This document shows, piece after piece, positions 16,282-25,481 of a DNA stretch of 64,000 nucleotides. The stretch comes from Propionivibrio dicarboxylicus (GTDB taxonomy: Bacteria; Pseudomonadota; Gammaproteobacteria; Burkholderiales; Rhodocyclaceae), in assembly GCF_900099695.1 (NCBI RefSeq), contig NZ_FNCY01000018.1, forward strand, positions 1 through 64,000, in the 5' to 3' direction. Positions within the stretch are counted from its first letter, which is position 1, and the number at the start of each line of letters is the position of its first letter. Below the pieces are notes generated by a model that did not search any database, was not told the DNA's origin, and was given only the letters and a program-made list of their open reading frames with translations. The position numbers were made by a program, and so were the translations under genes.

Positions 16282-18470
16282 GGTGCGATCTCCCCGGCAA
16301 AGGGTTCCGGTTTGACGTTGGTGGCGGCGGGGATGATCATGTCGAAAGTTGTTCCCCGAGCGCTGCTGCGGCAGGAAATATGCCCGCCGGTTTGCTTGAC
16401 GAGGTCATGGACGATGGAGAGGCCAAGTCCTTGATGGGTGCCGCCTTTGCCTGAGGCGACCGGCGCGAACAGCGAGGACAGCGTTGCCGGCGGAATTCCC
16501 GGGCCGTTGTCGCGTACGCTGAGTTCGACGTAGCGTTGCCCGTCGCGATGGACGCTCCCCTTGTTGGCGAGTACGACATCGCCGCCTTCGGGAATGGCCT
16601 CGATGGCATTCTTGACGAGATTGATGAGAATTTGCTTGAGTGCGCCCGGAGGGCAGGCGACCTCGCAGCGTTCTTCCTCGATCTCGGCGCTCACCAGGGT
16701 CGCGGCTTGCGATTCGCGTGTGTCCACGAACATGCGAACGACATTGCCGATGATTGCATTGGCATCGGTTGCCGGCGATTCGTCGCCGTCGGCATTGATG
16801 AGATGGCTGACACGGTCGAGCTCTTCGTGCAGGACGGTGATTTCCTTTGCGGCGATCTGGTGCTTGTCGAGCTTGCCTTCGAGAACGCCGAGGTAGTTCT
16901 TGATGATCGAAAGCGCATTGTTGCTCTCATGCACGATCCTTCTCGGCATCGTCGCGACATCGGCGCTCCGATGCGTGTCGGACGTTTCTTTGGCGACGAG
17001 GTCGGATCCATGCAAGGCCGCCCCGGCCTGGGCGCCAAAGGTGTGCAGGAAACGTTCGCGACTGCGCAGCGCCGGAACCTGAGCGCGGTGGATGCCGCCG
17101 ATCAGAATGCCGATAGGATTGCCTGTGTGCGTCACCGGGATGCTGATCAGGCCGTCGCAGCCAAGCAGTCGCATGAGCTGGCTTTCGGCGAGGTCGAGTG
17201 AGTCCGGGTCGTGCTCGATGATGATGGCTTGCTGCGATCTTGCCGCTTGCGATAGTCGGCTGGCGCCGGTAGCCCGGAGGGTGAATCCCTTGAGGCGTTG
17301 CCGGTGTTCCGTCGTCGGCGTGCCGATCAACGCATCGCCGTTGGCATTCTTGCGAAAAAGGATGATTTCCTCGATGCCGAACAGGATCCTGACCGATCCG
17401 GCAATGGCTTCCATCGCCGCCGCCAGCGGTTTCGGCCGGGCCACGAGCGATTGATGCAGTTCCTTCGTCAGCATGGCATTGCGCACTTCTTCGGCGAGGG
17501 CCTGCTGGATGCTTTCCTGTGGCGATTGCGGCGTGGCGCCGGGTGCGACGGGATGCGCGCCGGCATTCTTTTCGGCAAGTTGCGCCAACTGTCCGGCAAT
17601 TTCCCAACCATCGGCCGGAACGATGAGATCGTCGGCGCCGTTGAGGTCGATGCCCAGCGCTTCGGCATAATCGCGGACTTTATCGTGGCTTTTCTCGCGG
17701 ATTGCGGCAATGTCGGCCAGGGCGACGCCGCATGCGGCAGCGGTGCCCGCCAGCAGCTCGTCGTCATCGGGGCGCTGGCTGATCAGATGCGAGAGGATGA
17801 TGGTGCCGACGAGCGGGTGTGCGTCGTCGATGGCGGCGCTGCGATGGTGATAGAGCAGACAATCGGACAGGAAGGAATCGAGATTCCATCGGTCGGCGAG
17901 GATGGCGCCGGCCTCGGTGTGATTCAGGTTGAGCTGTCCGTGTTCAATGTCGGGGAGGCGGTCGTCGTCGCTGGCGAAGAAAAGAAAGGCGAATTCGCGA
18001 TCGGTCGCGGAGAGCAGCGCCAGTCGCCCGACGTCGTGGAGCAATCCCGCCAAGTAGGCTTCTTCGGGGGAGACGGTGCCCGATTCGGCAGCGAGGGACT
18101 TGGCGATGACGGCGACGGTCAACGAGTGCTTCCAGAAAGCGCGGAGATCGATGCCGTTGGACTGGTTCAGCGAGTTGAAGACCTGAGAGACTGACTCGTT
18201 GATGACCAAGGTCCGGATCATGTCGGTGCCGAGCGTCGCCAGGGCGGATTCGAGGCCGAGCGCCCGTCCGCTACGATGGAAGGCGGAACTGTTGGCGACG
18301 CCGAGCACCTTGCTGGTGATGCCGGGATCCTTGGCGATCAGGTCGGCGAGTTCGCTCATGCCAGTGTCCTCGTTCTGACAGCGTTCCATCAGCTTGAGGA
18401 GAATCTGCGGCATGGCCGGCAAGCGGGCAGAGAGCAAGCGGCTGCGAATATCCGTGGGGACCTGTTGCAT
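16278..18470 (-). CDS. HDOD and GAF domain sensor histidine kinase
   Basis: 730 aa with no membrane segment, so a cytosolic sensor. HDOD domain covers about 1-240 (LPAMPQILLKLMERC..., LAKDPGITSKVLGVANSS, HDVGRLALL), a GAF-like region about 340-490, and the kinase part 505-725 with His514 in VHESNNALSIIKNY, N-box NAIEAIPEGG and G-box DNGPGIP. HDOD-kinases of this form occur in Rhodocyclales and Geobacter. The next gene, a REC-GGDEF-EAL protein, overlaps by ATGA and is the likely output. Confidence 0.9.
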   Translation of the reverse strand: MQQVPTDIRSRLLSARLPAMPQILLKLMERCQNEDTGMSELADLIAKDPGITSKVLGVANSSAFHRSGRALGLESALATLGTDMIRTLVINESVSQVFNSLNQSNGIDLRAFWKHSLTVAVIAKSLAAESGTVSPEEAYLAGLLHDVGRLALLSATDREFAFLFFASDDDRLPDIEHGQLNLNHTEAGAILADRWNLDSFLSDCLLYHHRSAAIDDAHPLVGTIILSHLISQRPDDDELLAGTAAACGVALADIAAIREKSHDKVRDYAEALGIDLNGADDLIVPADGWEIAGQLAQLAEKNAGAHPVAPGATPQSPQESIQQALAEEVRNAMLTKELHQSLVARPKPLAAAMEAIAGSVRILFGIEEIILFRKNANGDALIGTPTTEHRQRLKGFTLRATGASRLSQAARSQQAIIIEHDPDSLDLAESQLMRLLGCDGLISIPVTHTGNPIGILIGGIHRAQVPALRSRERFLHTFGAQAGAALHGSDLVAKETSDTHRSADVATMPRRIVHESNNALSIIKNYLGVLEGKLDKHQIAAKEITVLHEELDRVSHLINADGDESPATDANAIIGNVVRMFVDTRESQAATLVSAEIEEERCEVACPPGALKQILINLVKNAIEAIPEGGDVVLANKGSVHRDGQRYVELSVRDNGPGIPPATLSSLFAPVASGKGGTHQGLGLSIVHDLVKQTGGHISCRSSARGTTFDMIIPAATNVKPEPFAGEIAP

Positions 18471-18502
18471 CGTTCTCGTTGTACCAGCGAAAGACTGCGA
18501 AA

Positions 18503-18547
18503 ACGTCTGTTCGGGAAGGCATCGTATCGCGACCAGATGACAGACGT
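18503..18547. repeat. Inverted repeat upstream of the kinase operon
   Basis: ACGTCTGT (18503-18510) and ACAGACGT (18540-18547) are perfect 8-bp inverted arms spaced by 29 bp, in the 207-bp gap between the kinase start and the ABC operon stop. The gap is otherwise unremarkable. It could be an operator or chance. Confidence 0.35.
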
Positions 18548-18677
18548 CTAATGACGTTCAGTCGCGGATTATAGGCCTGAAATCATGCATTTCAAGGCGT
18601 TTTTTCACAGTTTTCTGTAATTTTTGTCAGTGTTGCCAGCGCGCGACATAACGCACGATTTCTACCAAAATCGTCGT

Positions 18678-19883
18678 CTATTCGGCGCGCAGCGCGTCGA
18701 CCGGATCGAGTCGTGCCGCCCGTCGTGCCGGCAGCACGCCGGCAAGCAGTCCGATGGTGATGGCGACGAGTTCGGCCATGAGGACGAAGGCGGGTGGCGT
18801 GTGCACCGGCAGGGCCGGTACAAGCAGGTGAATGAGTTGCGCAAGGCCGATGCCGAGGGCCAGTCCGACGGCGCCGCCGAGGGCCGAGAGCGCGACGGCT
18901 TCACCGAGGAACAGGCCGAGGATTGTCCGGCGCGGTGCGCCGAGGGCGACGAGCAGTCCGATCTCGCTGGTGCGTTCGGAGACGGCGATGGTCATGATCG
19001 TGACGATGCCGACGCCGCCGACGAGCAGCGAGATGCTGCCGAGCGCGCCGACGGCCAGCGTCAGGATGTCGAGGATTTTCGAGAGCGTGCGCAGCATGTC
19101 TTCCTGCGTCGTCAGGGTGAAGTCCTCTCGGCCGTGGCGTGCCTTGAGCAGCACCTTGGCCGCGGCGGCGACGCGCGAGGCGGCAACGCCTTCCTCGTAG
19201 GAGAGGACGAGCGTCATGAGGCCGTCGCGGTTGAACATTTCGAGCGCCCGGGCGGTTGGGATGTAGGCGAGTTCGTCGAGGTCGATGCCGAGGAATTGAC
19301 CCTTGGGTTCGAGCACGCCGATGACGCGGAACTGGTAGTTGCTGATGGTGATGCGTGCGCCGAGGGCGTTTTCGGCGCCGAAGAGTTCGTTCTTCAGCTT
19401 GGCGCCGAGGACGACGAAGGGGCGGGCATTTTCGCTTTCCTCTTTCGGGAAGAACTGGCCCGAGGCGATCCGGATCTGGTAGATCTTCGGCATGTCGGCG
19501 CCTTCGCCATAGACCGAGGTGCGGCGGACGCGGCCATTGCCGCGCACTTCGGTGTTGCCCCAGACGACGCCGCTGATGCCGGCGACATGAGGCAGGCGTT
19601 CGAGGGCGCGCGCATCGTCGAGCGTCAGCGGCCGCACCGAGGACGGGATGCCGGTGGGATTGGGGCCGGTGGTCTTGACCTTGCCCGGTTCGATCATGAT
19701 CAGGTTGGTGCCGAACTGGGTGAATTCGGACAGCACGAAGCGGTGGATACCTTCGCCGATCGACGTGAGCAGGATGACGGCGGCAATGCCGACGGCGATG
19801 CCGAGCAGCGTCAGGAAGCTGCGCAGGCGGTGGGCGACGATTGCGCGCAGGGCCAGGTGGATGGCGTCGATGGGGCGGATCAT
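18678..19883 (-). CDS. MacB-like ABC transporter permease 2
   Basis: 401 aa FtsX/MacB-type permease. One transmembrane helix near residue 20-40 (LTLLGIAVGIAAVILLTSIG), a large periplasmic MacB-PCD-like domain, and three C-terminal helices (about 275-390, ending in LLAGVLPARRAARLDPVDALR, the family signature). It is the last gene of a five-gene unit and paralogous to the upstream permease, separated by 1 bp. No OMF is encoded nearby. Transported substrate not known. Confidence 0.88.
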   Translation of the reverse strand: MIRPIDAIHLALRAIVAHRLRSFLTLLGIAVGIAAVILLTSIGEGIHRFVLSEFTQFGTNLIMIEPGKVKTTGPNPTGIPSSVRPLTLDDARALERLPHVAGISGVVWGNTEVRGNGRVRRTSVYGEGADMPKIYQIRIASGQFFPKEESENARPFVVLGAKLKNELFGAENALGARITISNYQFRVIGVLEPKGQFLGIDLDELAYIPTARALEMFNRDGLMTLVLSYEEGVAASRVAAAAKVLLKARHGREDFTLTTQEDMLRTLSKILDILTLAVGALGSISLLVGGVGIVTIMTIAVSERTSEIGLLVALGAPRRTILGLFLGEAVALSALGGAVGLALGIGLAQLIHLLVPALPVHTPPAFVLMAELVAITIGLLAGVLPARRAARLDPVDALRAE

Positions 19884-19884
19884 G

Positions 19885-21093
19885 TCAGCGCCTGCCCAGG
19901 GCGAGGACCGGGTCGAGCCGGGCGGCCTGCCGCGCCGGCAACACGCCGAACAGGATGCCGGTGACCAGCGCCGTGCCGAGACCGGCCAGGATCGCCCAGT
20001 CGGGCGGGTAGGCCGGGAAGGTCGGGTACAGCTGGCGCAGCAGCGCCGCGCCGCCTTCGCCGAGCAGATAGCCGATTAGCGCGCCGGTCATCGAGAGCAT
20101 CGCCGCTTCGACGATGAAGGCCGTCCGGATTGTCGCGGCGGTGGCGCCGAGCGCCTTGAGCAGGCCGATCTCGGCAGTGCGCTGGGTGACCGAGACGAGC
20201 ATCACGTTCATCACCAGGATGCCGGCGACCGCCAGGCTGATCGCGGCGATGCCGGCCACCGCCAGGGTGAGGGCGCCGAGCAGTTTGTCGAAGGTGGCGA
20301 GGACGGCGTCCTGCGTGATGACGGTGACGTCTTCTTCGCCTTCGTGGCGCTGCTTGATGATGTCGGTGACCTGCGTCTTGGCGGGTTCGATCGACTCGCG
20401 GCTGTGCGCTTCGACGAGGATGCGGAACAGCGTATTGCTGTTGAACATGGCCTGGGCCAGCGATACCGGAATGATGACGAGTTCATCGGTGTTCATGCCC
20501 AGCCCCTGGCCGGTGGCTGCCATGACGCCGACGACGCGGAAGCGCCGGTCGCCGACGCGGACGAGTTGACCGAGCGCCGGCGTGGCGGCGAACAGTTCCT
20601 CGCGCACCTTGGCGCCGATGACGACTTCGTTGGCGCCGCGCCGCCAGTCGCCGGCGGCGAGAAAACGTCCCTGGGCGAGTTCGAGGCGGCGCACGTCGAT
20701 GAATTCGGCAGTGGTGCCGGCGACCATGACTTCGCGCAGCTTGCCGCCGACGCTGATTTCGGACGTGCCGACCGCCAGCGGCGCCAGACGACGTACAGCG
20801 CTGGCGCGCAGCAAGGCCTGGGCGTCGTCGACGGTGAGGTCGCGTGGCGTGTTGGTGATGGCGTTGCCGGGGTTGAAACCGCCGGTCTGCGAGCGCCCGG
20901 GCAGGACAATGACGAGGTTGGTGCCGAGCGACGAGAACTCGCCGACGACATAGCGCCGGGCGCCGTCGCCGAGCGCGGTGAGCACGACGACGGCGGCGAC
21001 GCCAATGGCCATCGCCAGGATCAGCAGCGCGGTGCGCAGCGGATTGCCGGCGGCGGCACCGCGCGCGAAGCCGATCAGGTCGGGGAGGCGCAT
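19885..21093 (-). CDS. MacB-like ABC transporter permease 1
   Basis: 402 aa, same fold as the next gene: N-terminal helix (LLILAMAIGVAAVVVLTALG), a large periplasmic domain with the LGTNLVIVLPG segment, and C-terminal FtsX helices ending in LFGVLPARQAARLDPVLALG. Overlaps the ATPase start region by 19 bp. The presence of two similar but not identical permeases with a single ATPase suggests a heterodimeric transporter (inference). Confidence 0.9.
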   Translation of the reverse strand: MRLPDLIGFARGAAAGNPLRTALLILAMAIGVAAVVVLTALGDGARRYVVGEFSSLGTNLVIVLPGRSQTGGFNPGNAITNTPRDLTVDDAQALLRASAVRRLAPLAVGTSEISVGGKLREVMVAGTTAEFIDVRRLELAQGRFLAAGDWRRGANEVVIGAKVREELFAATPALGQLVRVGDRRFRVVGVMAATGQGLGMNTDELVIIPVSLAQAMFNSNTLFRILVEAHSRESIEPAKTQVTDIIKQRHEGEEDVTVITQDAVLATFDKLLGALTLAVAGIAAISLAVAGILVMNVMLVSVTQRTAEIGLLKALGATAATIRTAFIVEAAMLSMTGALIGYLLGEGGAALLRQLYPTFPAYPPDWAILAGLGTALVTGILFGVLPARQAARLDPVLALGRR

Positions 21094-21773
21094 GTGCGTT
21101 CGTCGCGGCGCAGGCTGCCGTCTTCCATGTGCAGTTGGCGGCGCGCGCGGGCGCCGAGCACCAGATCGTGCGTGACGATGATCAGCGTCACGCCCTGACC
21201 GTTGAGTTCCTCGAGCAGGCGCATGACATCCTCGCCGGTGGCCCGGTCGAGGTTGCCGGTCGGTTCGTCGGCGAGAATCATCGCCGGCTGCATGATTGTC
21301 GCGCGGGCGATGGCGACGCGCTGCCGCTGTCCGCCGGAAAGTTCGTTCGGGCGGTGACTGGCGCGGTTGGCGAGGCCGTAGTCGGCGAGCGCACGGGTGA
21401 CGCGACGCTGGCGTTCGTCCGGCGGAATGCCGGCCAGCGTCATCGGCAGCGCGATGTTTTCGGCGGCGGTCAGGCGCGGCACCAGGTGAAAACTCTGGAA
21501 GACGAAACCGATGCGCTGGCTGCGCACGCGTGCCTGTTCCTCCGGTGACAGCGTCGTGACGTCGCGCCCTTCAAGGCGGTAGCTGCCGGCGTTCGGATGG
21601 TCGAGCAAGCCGAGCAGATTGAGCAGCGTCGACTTGCCCGATCCCGACGGTCCCATGACGGCGACGTACTCACCGGCGTCGACCGTCAGATTGAGGTGGG
21701 TCAGGGCATGCACCGCGCTGTCGCCGAGCTGGAAGACGCGCTCGATACCCGAGAGTTCTATCAGGGCCGCCAT
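21075..21773 (-). CDS. ABC transporter ATP-binding protein, MacB/LolD type
   Basis: 232 aa. Walker [10 protein letters not shown], signature [14 protein letters not shown], Walker [12 protein letters not shown] and the H-loop Thr-His-Asp (IVTHD) are all intact, and the TGNLD variant is the mark of the MacB/LolD/FtsE subfamily. It would power the two permeases encoded next to it. Sits 9 bp after the adaptor gene and overlaps permease 1 by 19 bp. Confidence 0.95.
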   Translation of the reverse strand: MAALIELSGIERVFQLGDSAVHALTHLNLTVDAGEYVAVMGPSGSGKSTLLNLLGLLDHPNAGSYRLEGRDVTTLSPEEQARVRSQRIGFVFQSFHLVPRLTAAENIALPMTLAGIPPDERQRRVTRALADYGLANRASHRPNELSGGQRQRVAIARATIMQPAMILADEPTGNLDRATGEDVMRLLEELNGQGVTLIIVTHDLVLGARARRQLHMEDGSLRRDERTCASPT

Positions 21774-21782
21774 GACACGGGC

Positions 21783-22940
21783 CTACTTGCCGGCGGGCGT
21801 CGCTTCGACGACGTACGGGACCCCCGTCTTGACGCCGACGCGCTCGAGCGAGGTGACGACGCGTTCGCCGGCCGTCAGGCCGCTGATGACCTCGGTATAT
21901 TCCCAGTTGGCGAGTCCGGTCTTGATGGCGCGGTCTTCAAGCTTGCCCTGGTTGCCGGCGATCAGGACGCGTCCGCCTTCGAGCAGCGCCGAGGTCGGCA
22001 CGCGCACGACGTCGGGCCGGGCGTCGAGGACGACTTCGACATCGGCGCTATAGCCGACGAGCAGCTTGCCCGGCGCGCTGGGGTCGTCGAAGGTGGCTTC
22101 GATGTCGACGGTGCGCGCCTGCTTTTCGACGGCGGTGATGTAGGGGGCGACGCGCTTCACCTTGCCCGGGAAACTTTTTTTCGGCAGGGCATCGAGGCTG
22201 ATGCGCACCGCTTGTCCGGCAACGATCTTGGGCGCATCGACTTCGTCCATCGGCGCTTTGACGTAGAGGCAGCTGTCATCGATCAGGTCGATTGCCGGCG
22301 GGGTCGGCACGCCGGGGGGCGAGGGCGTCGAGTATTCGCCGACTTCGCCGACGATCTTGGCGATCGTGCCGTCGAAGGGCGCGTAGAGCACCGTCCGCCC
22401 TTGCTCGACGCGCGTGGCATTGACCTTCGCCTGGAACTGGATGACGTCGGCTTTGGCGGCGTCGCAGCTGGCGCGGCGGGCCTGCGCTTCGGTGCGGGCC
22501 GACTCCTCCTTCGAGGTGGAGACGAAACCGCGTTCCCGCAGCGAGGTCTGGCGGGTGGCTTCGCGTTCGGCGTTGTCGGCCTGGAAGCAGGCTTCGGCGA
22601 CACGCTGGCGGGCGGTGGCGACCTGGGTTTCGGCGAGTACGCGCTGCGCCTGTTGGTCGTCGTTCCAGAGTTTTATCAACAGCTGTCCCTTTTTGACGCG
22701 GTCGCCTTCCTTGACGGCGAGAATTTCAATGCGTCCGCCCATGATCGTCGACAGCTTGGTGCGTTGGCAGGCTTCGACGCTGCCGGCGCGCGTGTTGGCG
22801 ATGCTCGCTTCGACTTTGCCGCGATCGATTTCCTTGACCAGCACGGCAATCGGCTGGGGGCGGCCGAACCAGGCGATAGCGGCGGCGATGGCGGCGATGG
22901 CTGACAGGGCGATCAGGGAGCGACGGGCGAGCGGTGACAT
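21783..22940 (-). CDS. Membrane-fusion (HlyD/RND-type) periplasmic adaptor subunit
   Basis: 385 aa. N-terminal signal anchor (LIALSAIAAIAAAIAWFG), then the biotinyl-lipoyl hairpin with long coiled coil (residues about 90-190, TQVATARQRVAEACFQADNAERE...), and beta-barrel regions (GQAVRISLDALPKKSFPGKVKRV). Similar to MacA, it links an inner-membrane ABC pump to the periplasm, possibly to a TolC-type channel encoded elsewhere. Starts 17 bp after the DUF3124 gene. Confidence 0.9.
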   Translation of the reverse strand: MSPLARRSLIALSAIAAIAAAIAWFGRPQPIAVLVKEIDRGKVEASIANTRAGSVEACQRTKLSTIMGGRIEILAVKEGDRVKKGQLLIKLWNDDQQAQRVLAETQVATARQRVAEACFQADNAEREATRQTSLRERGFVSTSKEESARTEAQARRASCDAAKADVIQFQAKVNATRVEQGRTVLYAPFDGTIAKIVGEVGEYSTPSPPGVPTPPAIDLIDDSCLYVKAPMDEVDAPKIVAGQAVRISLDALPKKSFPGKVKRVAPYITAVEKQARTVDIEATFDDPSAPGKLLVGYSADVEVVLDARPDVVRVPTSALLEGGRVLIAGNQGKLEDRAIKTGLANWEYTEVISGLTAGERVVTSLERVGVKTGVPYVVEATPAGK

Positions 22941-22957
22941 GGGACGTCCGGAGGGAA

Positions 22958-23458
22958 TTAGTTACGGGGGTGGATCGGGCGGGCCGAGGTGATGAAGGTC
23001 AGCGTCCGCTCCGGCTGGATGTCGGCGTGCAACGCCTCGACCAGCGGCGGATTGACGGTGGTATCGGCGCTCCACGAGATCAGGAAATTGGCGCCCGACC
23101 CGCCGGTGACATCGCTGCGCGGGACGAAGAGTTCGTGCGTGCCGAGCGGCGGGATGGTCACAGCCTTGGGCACATAGTCCTTGATCAGCTTGCCGTCGGT
23201 GTCGTAGTAGCGCGCGTAGTGGAGTGTCAGCGGCTTGCCGCTGTTGGTGTTGCGGATGGCGACGTGGGCCGAGAGCAGTGTTTGCACCGGCTTGCCCTGC
23301 GCATCAAGGTCGCCGTGGTAGATGTGCGAGTAGATCGGCAGGTAGAGCAGTTGGCTCATCACCGAGGGCAGCGACTGGGCATTCGCCGCGCTGACGAGCG
23401 ACAGCGCGGCGAGGGCGGCAGCAAGATGGCGGACGAAGCGGTAAGCGCTGGACGGCAT
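22958..23458 (-). CDS. DUF3124-family exported protein
   Basis: 166 aa. Signal peptide at about residues 1-27 (LAAALAALSLVSAANAQ). The mature part begins LYLPIYSHIYHGD and carries the conserved TLSAHVAIRNTN and VPPLGTHELFVP segments of DUF3124. It is a single beta-rich periplasmic domain. First gene of the MacB-like operon, so it may bind the cargo or assist assembly (inference). Confidence 0.8.
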   Translation of the reverse strand: MPSSAYRFVRHLAAALAALSLVSAANAQSLPSVMSQLLYLPIYSHIYHGDLDAQGKPVQTLLSAHVAIRNTNSGKPLTLHYARYYDTDGKLIKDYVPKAVTIPPLGTHELFVPRSDVTGGSGANFLISWSADTTVNPPLVEALHADIQPERTLTFITSARPIHPRN

Positions 23459-23694
23459 GGGCGTTTCCTTGTGCGAGTGTCCGGCCGTTGCGATGGCGGG
23501 ACGTCGTTGCGGCGGGACAGAAGCAACACTGTCGACAAGTGTAGCGCATTGATCTGCTGCGGCGCGCGTTGTGGTCGGTGCGGGCAGGTGCCGAGGTTGC
23601 CGGAAGCATACGCAGGCGGGGTGCGCGCATTCGCCGCGCTTGGCGGATAATGCGCTCGAACGGGACGCTGTTCCGGGCGGCGGAAAGGGATGAC

Positions 23695-25464
23695 ATGCGG
23701 TGGTGGCGGAAAAGGTGTGGGGTGGTGCTGAGCCTGCTGTGGGCGCTGAGCCTGCTCGTCGGCTGTGCGAACGAGGGGGCGCCGCGTCCGGCGTCGACGG
23801 TGACGGTCTCCCTCGTCGGCTTCAACGATTTCCACGGACAACTGCTGCCGGGCAATGGCAGCGTACCGGTCGCTCGTGATGGCACGGACGCGGTCGAGCG
23901 GGTGCCGGCCGGCGGCGCCGCCTATCTGGCCGCATTGATCAAGCGCTTGCGTGCCGAGAATCCGGACAACACGCTGGTCGTCGCCGCCGGTGATCTTATC
24001 GGGGCCTCGCCGCTGGTGTCCAGCCTGTTCCATGACGAGCCGACGATCGAGGTACTCAACCGCATCGGCATCTCGGTCTCCTCGGTCGGCAACCATGAAT
24101 TCGAAAAAGGGCGCAACGAGTTGTTCCGCCTGCAGCGCGGTGGTTGTCATCCGGTCTCGGCGGACGGCACCCAGGGCGTGGTCGGACGCGACACCTGCAT
24201 GACAGACGGGCGCTTCGAAGGCGCGAAATTCACCTATCTCGGTGCCAATGTCATCGACCGGCAGAGCGGACGCCCCTTGCTTCCCGCCTATGCCGTGCGC
24301 GAAATCGGCGGCGTCCGCATCGGCTTTGTCGGCGTCACGCTCAGGGAAACGCCGGCGACGATGCCGCGCAAGCTGGTCGAGGGGCTGGACTTCGCCGACG
24401 AGGTGGCGACGATCAATGCGCTGGTGCCGACGCTGCTTCATGACGAACGGGTTGCCTTTGTCGTCGCTCTGCTGCATCAGGGCGGCGAGACGACGGCGCG
24501 CGCGATCAACGATACGGCGTGTCCGGGTTTCTCCGGTGCGGTCCTGCGCATCGTCGACCGCCTCGATCCGGCGGTACAGGTGGTGATGACCGGGCATACG
24601 CACGAGGAGTACGTCTGTACCCGTCCCGACGGGCGCCTGATGACGCAGGCCGGCAATTACGGACGGATGGCGACCAAGATCGACCTCGTCGTCGAGCCGG
24701 GTTCGGGCCGCGTGCTCGCCAAGTCGGCGCGGACGCACGTGGCTGCGAACCGGGGGGCGGTGAAAGACGACGATGTTGATGGGATGGTCGGCCGTTACGC
24801 GGCGCTGACCGCCGAACGCGCCCAGGCGATCGTCGGACATCTGGCGGCGCCCTTGTCGCGGGCCGCCAATCGGACGGGCGAACGGCCGCTCGGCAATGTG
24901 CTGGCCGATGCGTATCTGTTCGGCGGACAGGCCGGCGTACCGGCGGATCAGGCGGCGCAGATCGCTTTCGTCAATCCCGGCGGCATTCGTGCCGAGTTGT
25001 CCGGTGATCCGGTCCGCGGACTCGATGTCAGCTTCGGGCAGTTGTACGCCGTGCATCCCTTCGGCAATACGCTGCCGACCCTGTCGATGACTGGCGAGCA
25101 GTTGCGCCGCGTGCTCGAACAGCAGTGGGAGTCGCCGCAGCCGCCGAGTGGCAACGTGCTGGCGGTCTCGGCCGGTTTCACCTATGCCTGGGATGCGGCG
25201 CAGCCGATCGGCGCGGCGCCGGGGCAAGGCCGGCGCGTCGTGCCCGGATCGATGCGCTTGCATGGCGTGCCGATCGATCCGACGGTGAATTATCGTGTTA
25301 CGGTCAATTCCTTCCTCGCGCACGGTGGCGACAATTTCAGCGTCTTCAGCGAAGCGGCGACGCTGGCCGAAAGCGAGCGTGACCTGGATGTGCTGATGGC
25401 GTATTTCCGGGCGCAGGGCGTGGTGCAGGCGCCGGCGCTCGACCGGATTGGCCGTCGCAACTGA
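23695..25464 (+). CDS. Bifunctional metallophosphatase/5'-nucleotidase lipoprotein
   Basis: 589 aa. The start at 23695 has GAAAGGGA upstream and yields a lipoprotein signal LLWALSLLVGC with Cys 22, so it is anchored to a membrane facing the periplasm. Metal-binding motifs of the UshA class are present: GFNDFHGQL, GDLIGASPL, GNHEFEKG, GHTHEE; the C-terminal domain carries NPGGIRAELSG. It splits nucleotides or related phosphoesters to nucleosides and phosphate. Upstream start at 23569 lacks a signal and is rejected. Gamma-glutamyltransferase follows after 17 bp. Confidence 0.92.
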   Translation: MRWWRKRCGVVLSLLWALSLLVGCANEGAPRPASTVTVSLVGFNDFHGQLLPGNGSVPVARDGTDAVERVPAGGAAYLAALIKRLRAENPDNTLVVAAGDLIGASPLVSSLFHDEPTIEVLNRIGISVSSVGNHEFEKGRNELFRLQRGGCHPVSADGTQGVVGRDTCMTDGRFEGAKFTYLGANVIDRQSGRPLLPAYAVREIGGVRIGFVGVTLRETPATMPRKLVEGLDFADEVATINALVPTLLHDERVAFVVALLHQGGETTARAINDTACPGFSGAVLRIVDRLDPAVQVVMTGHTHEEYVCTRPDGRLMTQAGNYGRMATKIDLVVEPGSGRVLAKSARTHVAANRGAVKDDDVDGMVGRYAALTAERAQAIVGHLAAPLSRAANRTGERPLGNVLADAYLFGGQAGVPADQAAQIAFVNPGGIRAELSGDPVRGLDVSFGQLYAVHPFGNTLPTLSMTGEQLRRVLEQQWESPQPPSGNVLAVSAGFTYAWDAAQPIGAAPGQGRRVVPGSMRLHGVPIDPTVNYRVTVNSFLAHGGDNFSVFSEAATLAESERDLDVLMAYFRAQGVVQAPALDRIGRRN

Positions 25465-25481
25465 TCGAATCGGGAGCGGTC

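Noticed and set aside
14710-16434. 574-residue plus-strand open frame
   Set aside because: It is antisense to the REC-PAS-GGDEF-EAL gene, which has complete domain motifs; high GC makes such long mirror frames common.
23359-25323. 654-residue minus-strand open frame
   Set aside because: Antisense to the 5'-nucleotidase lipoprotein, whose metal motifs are intact.
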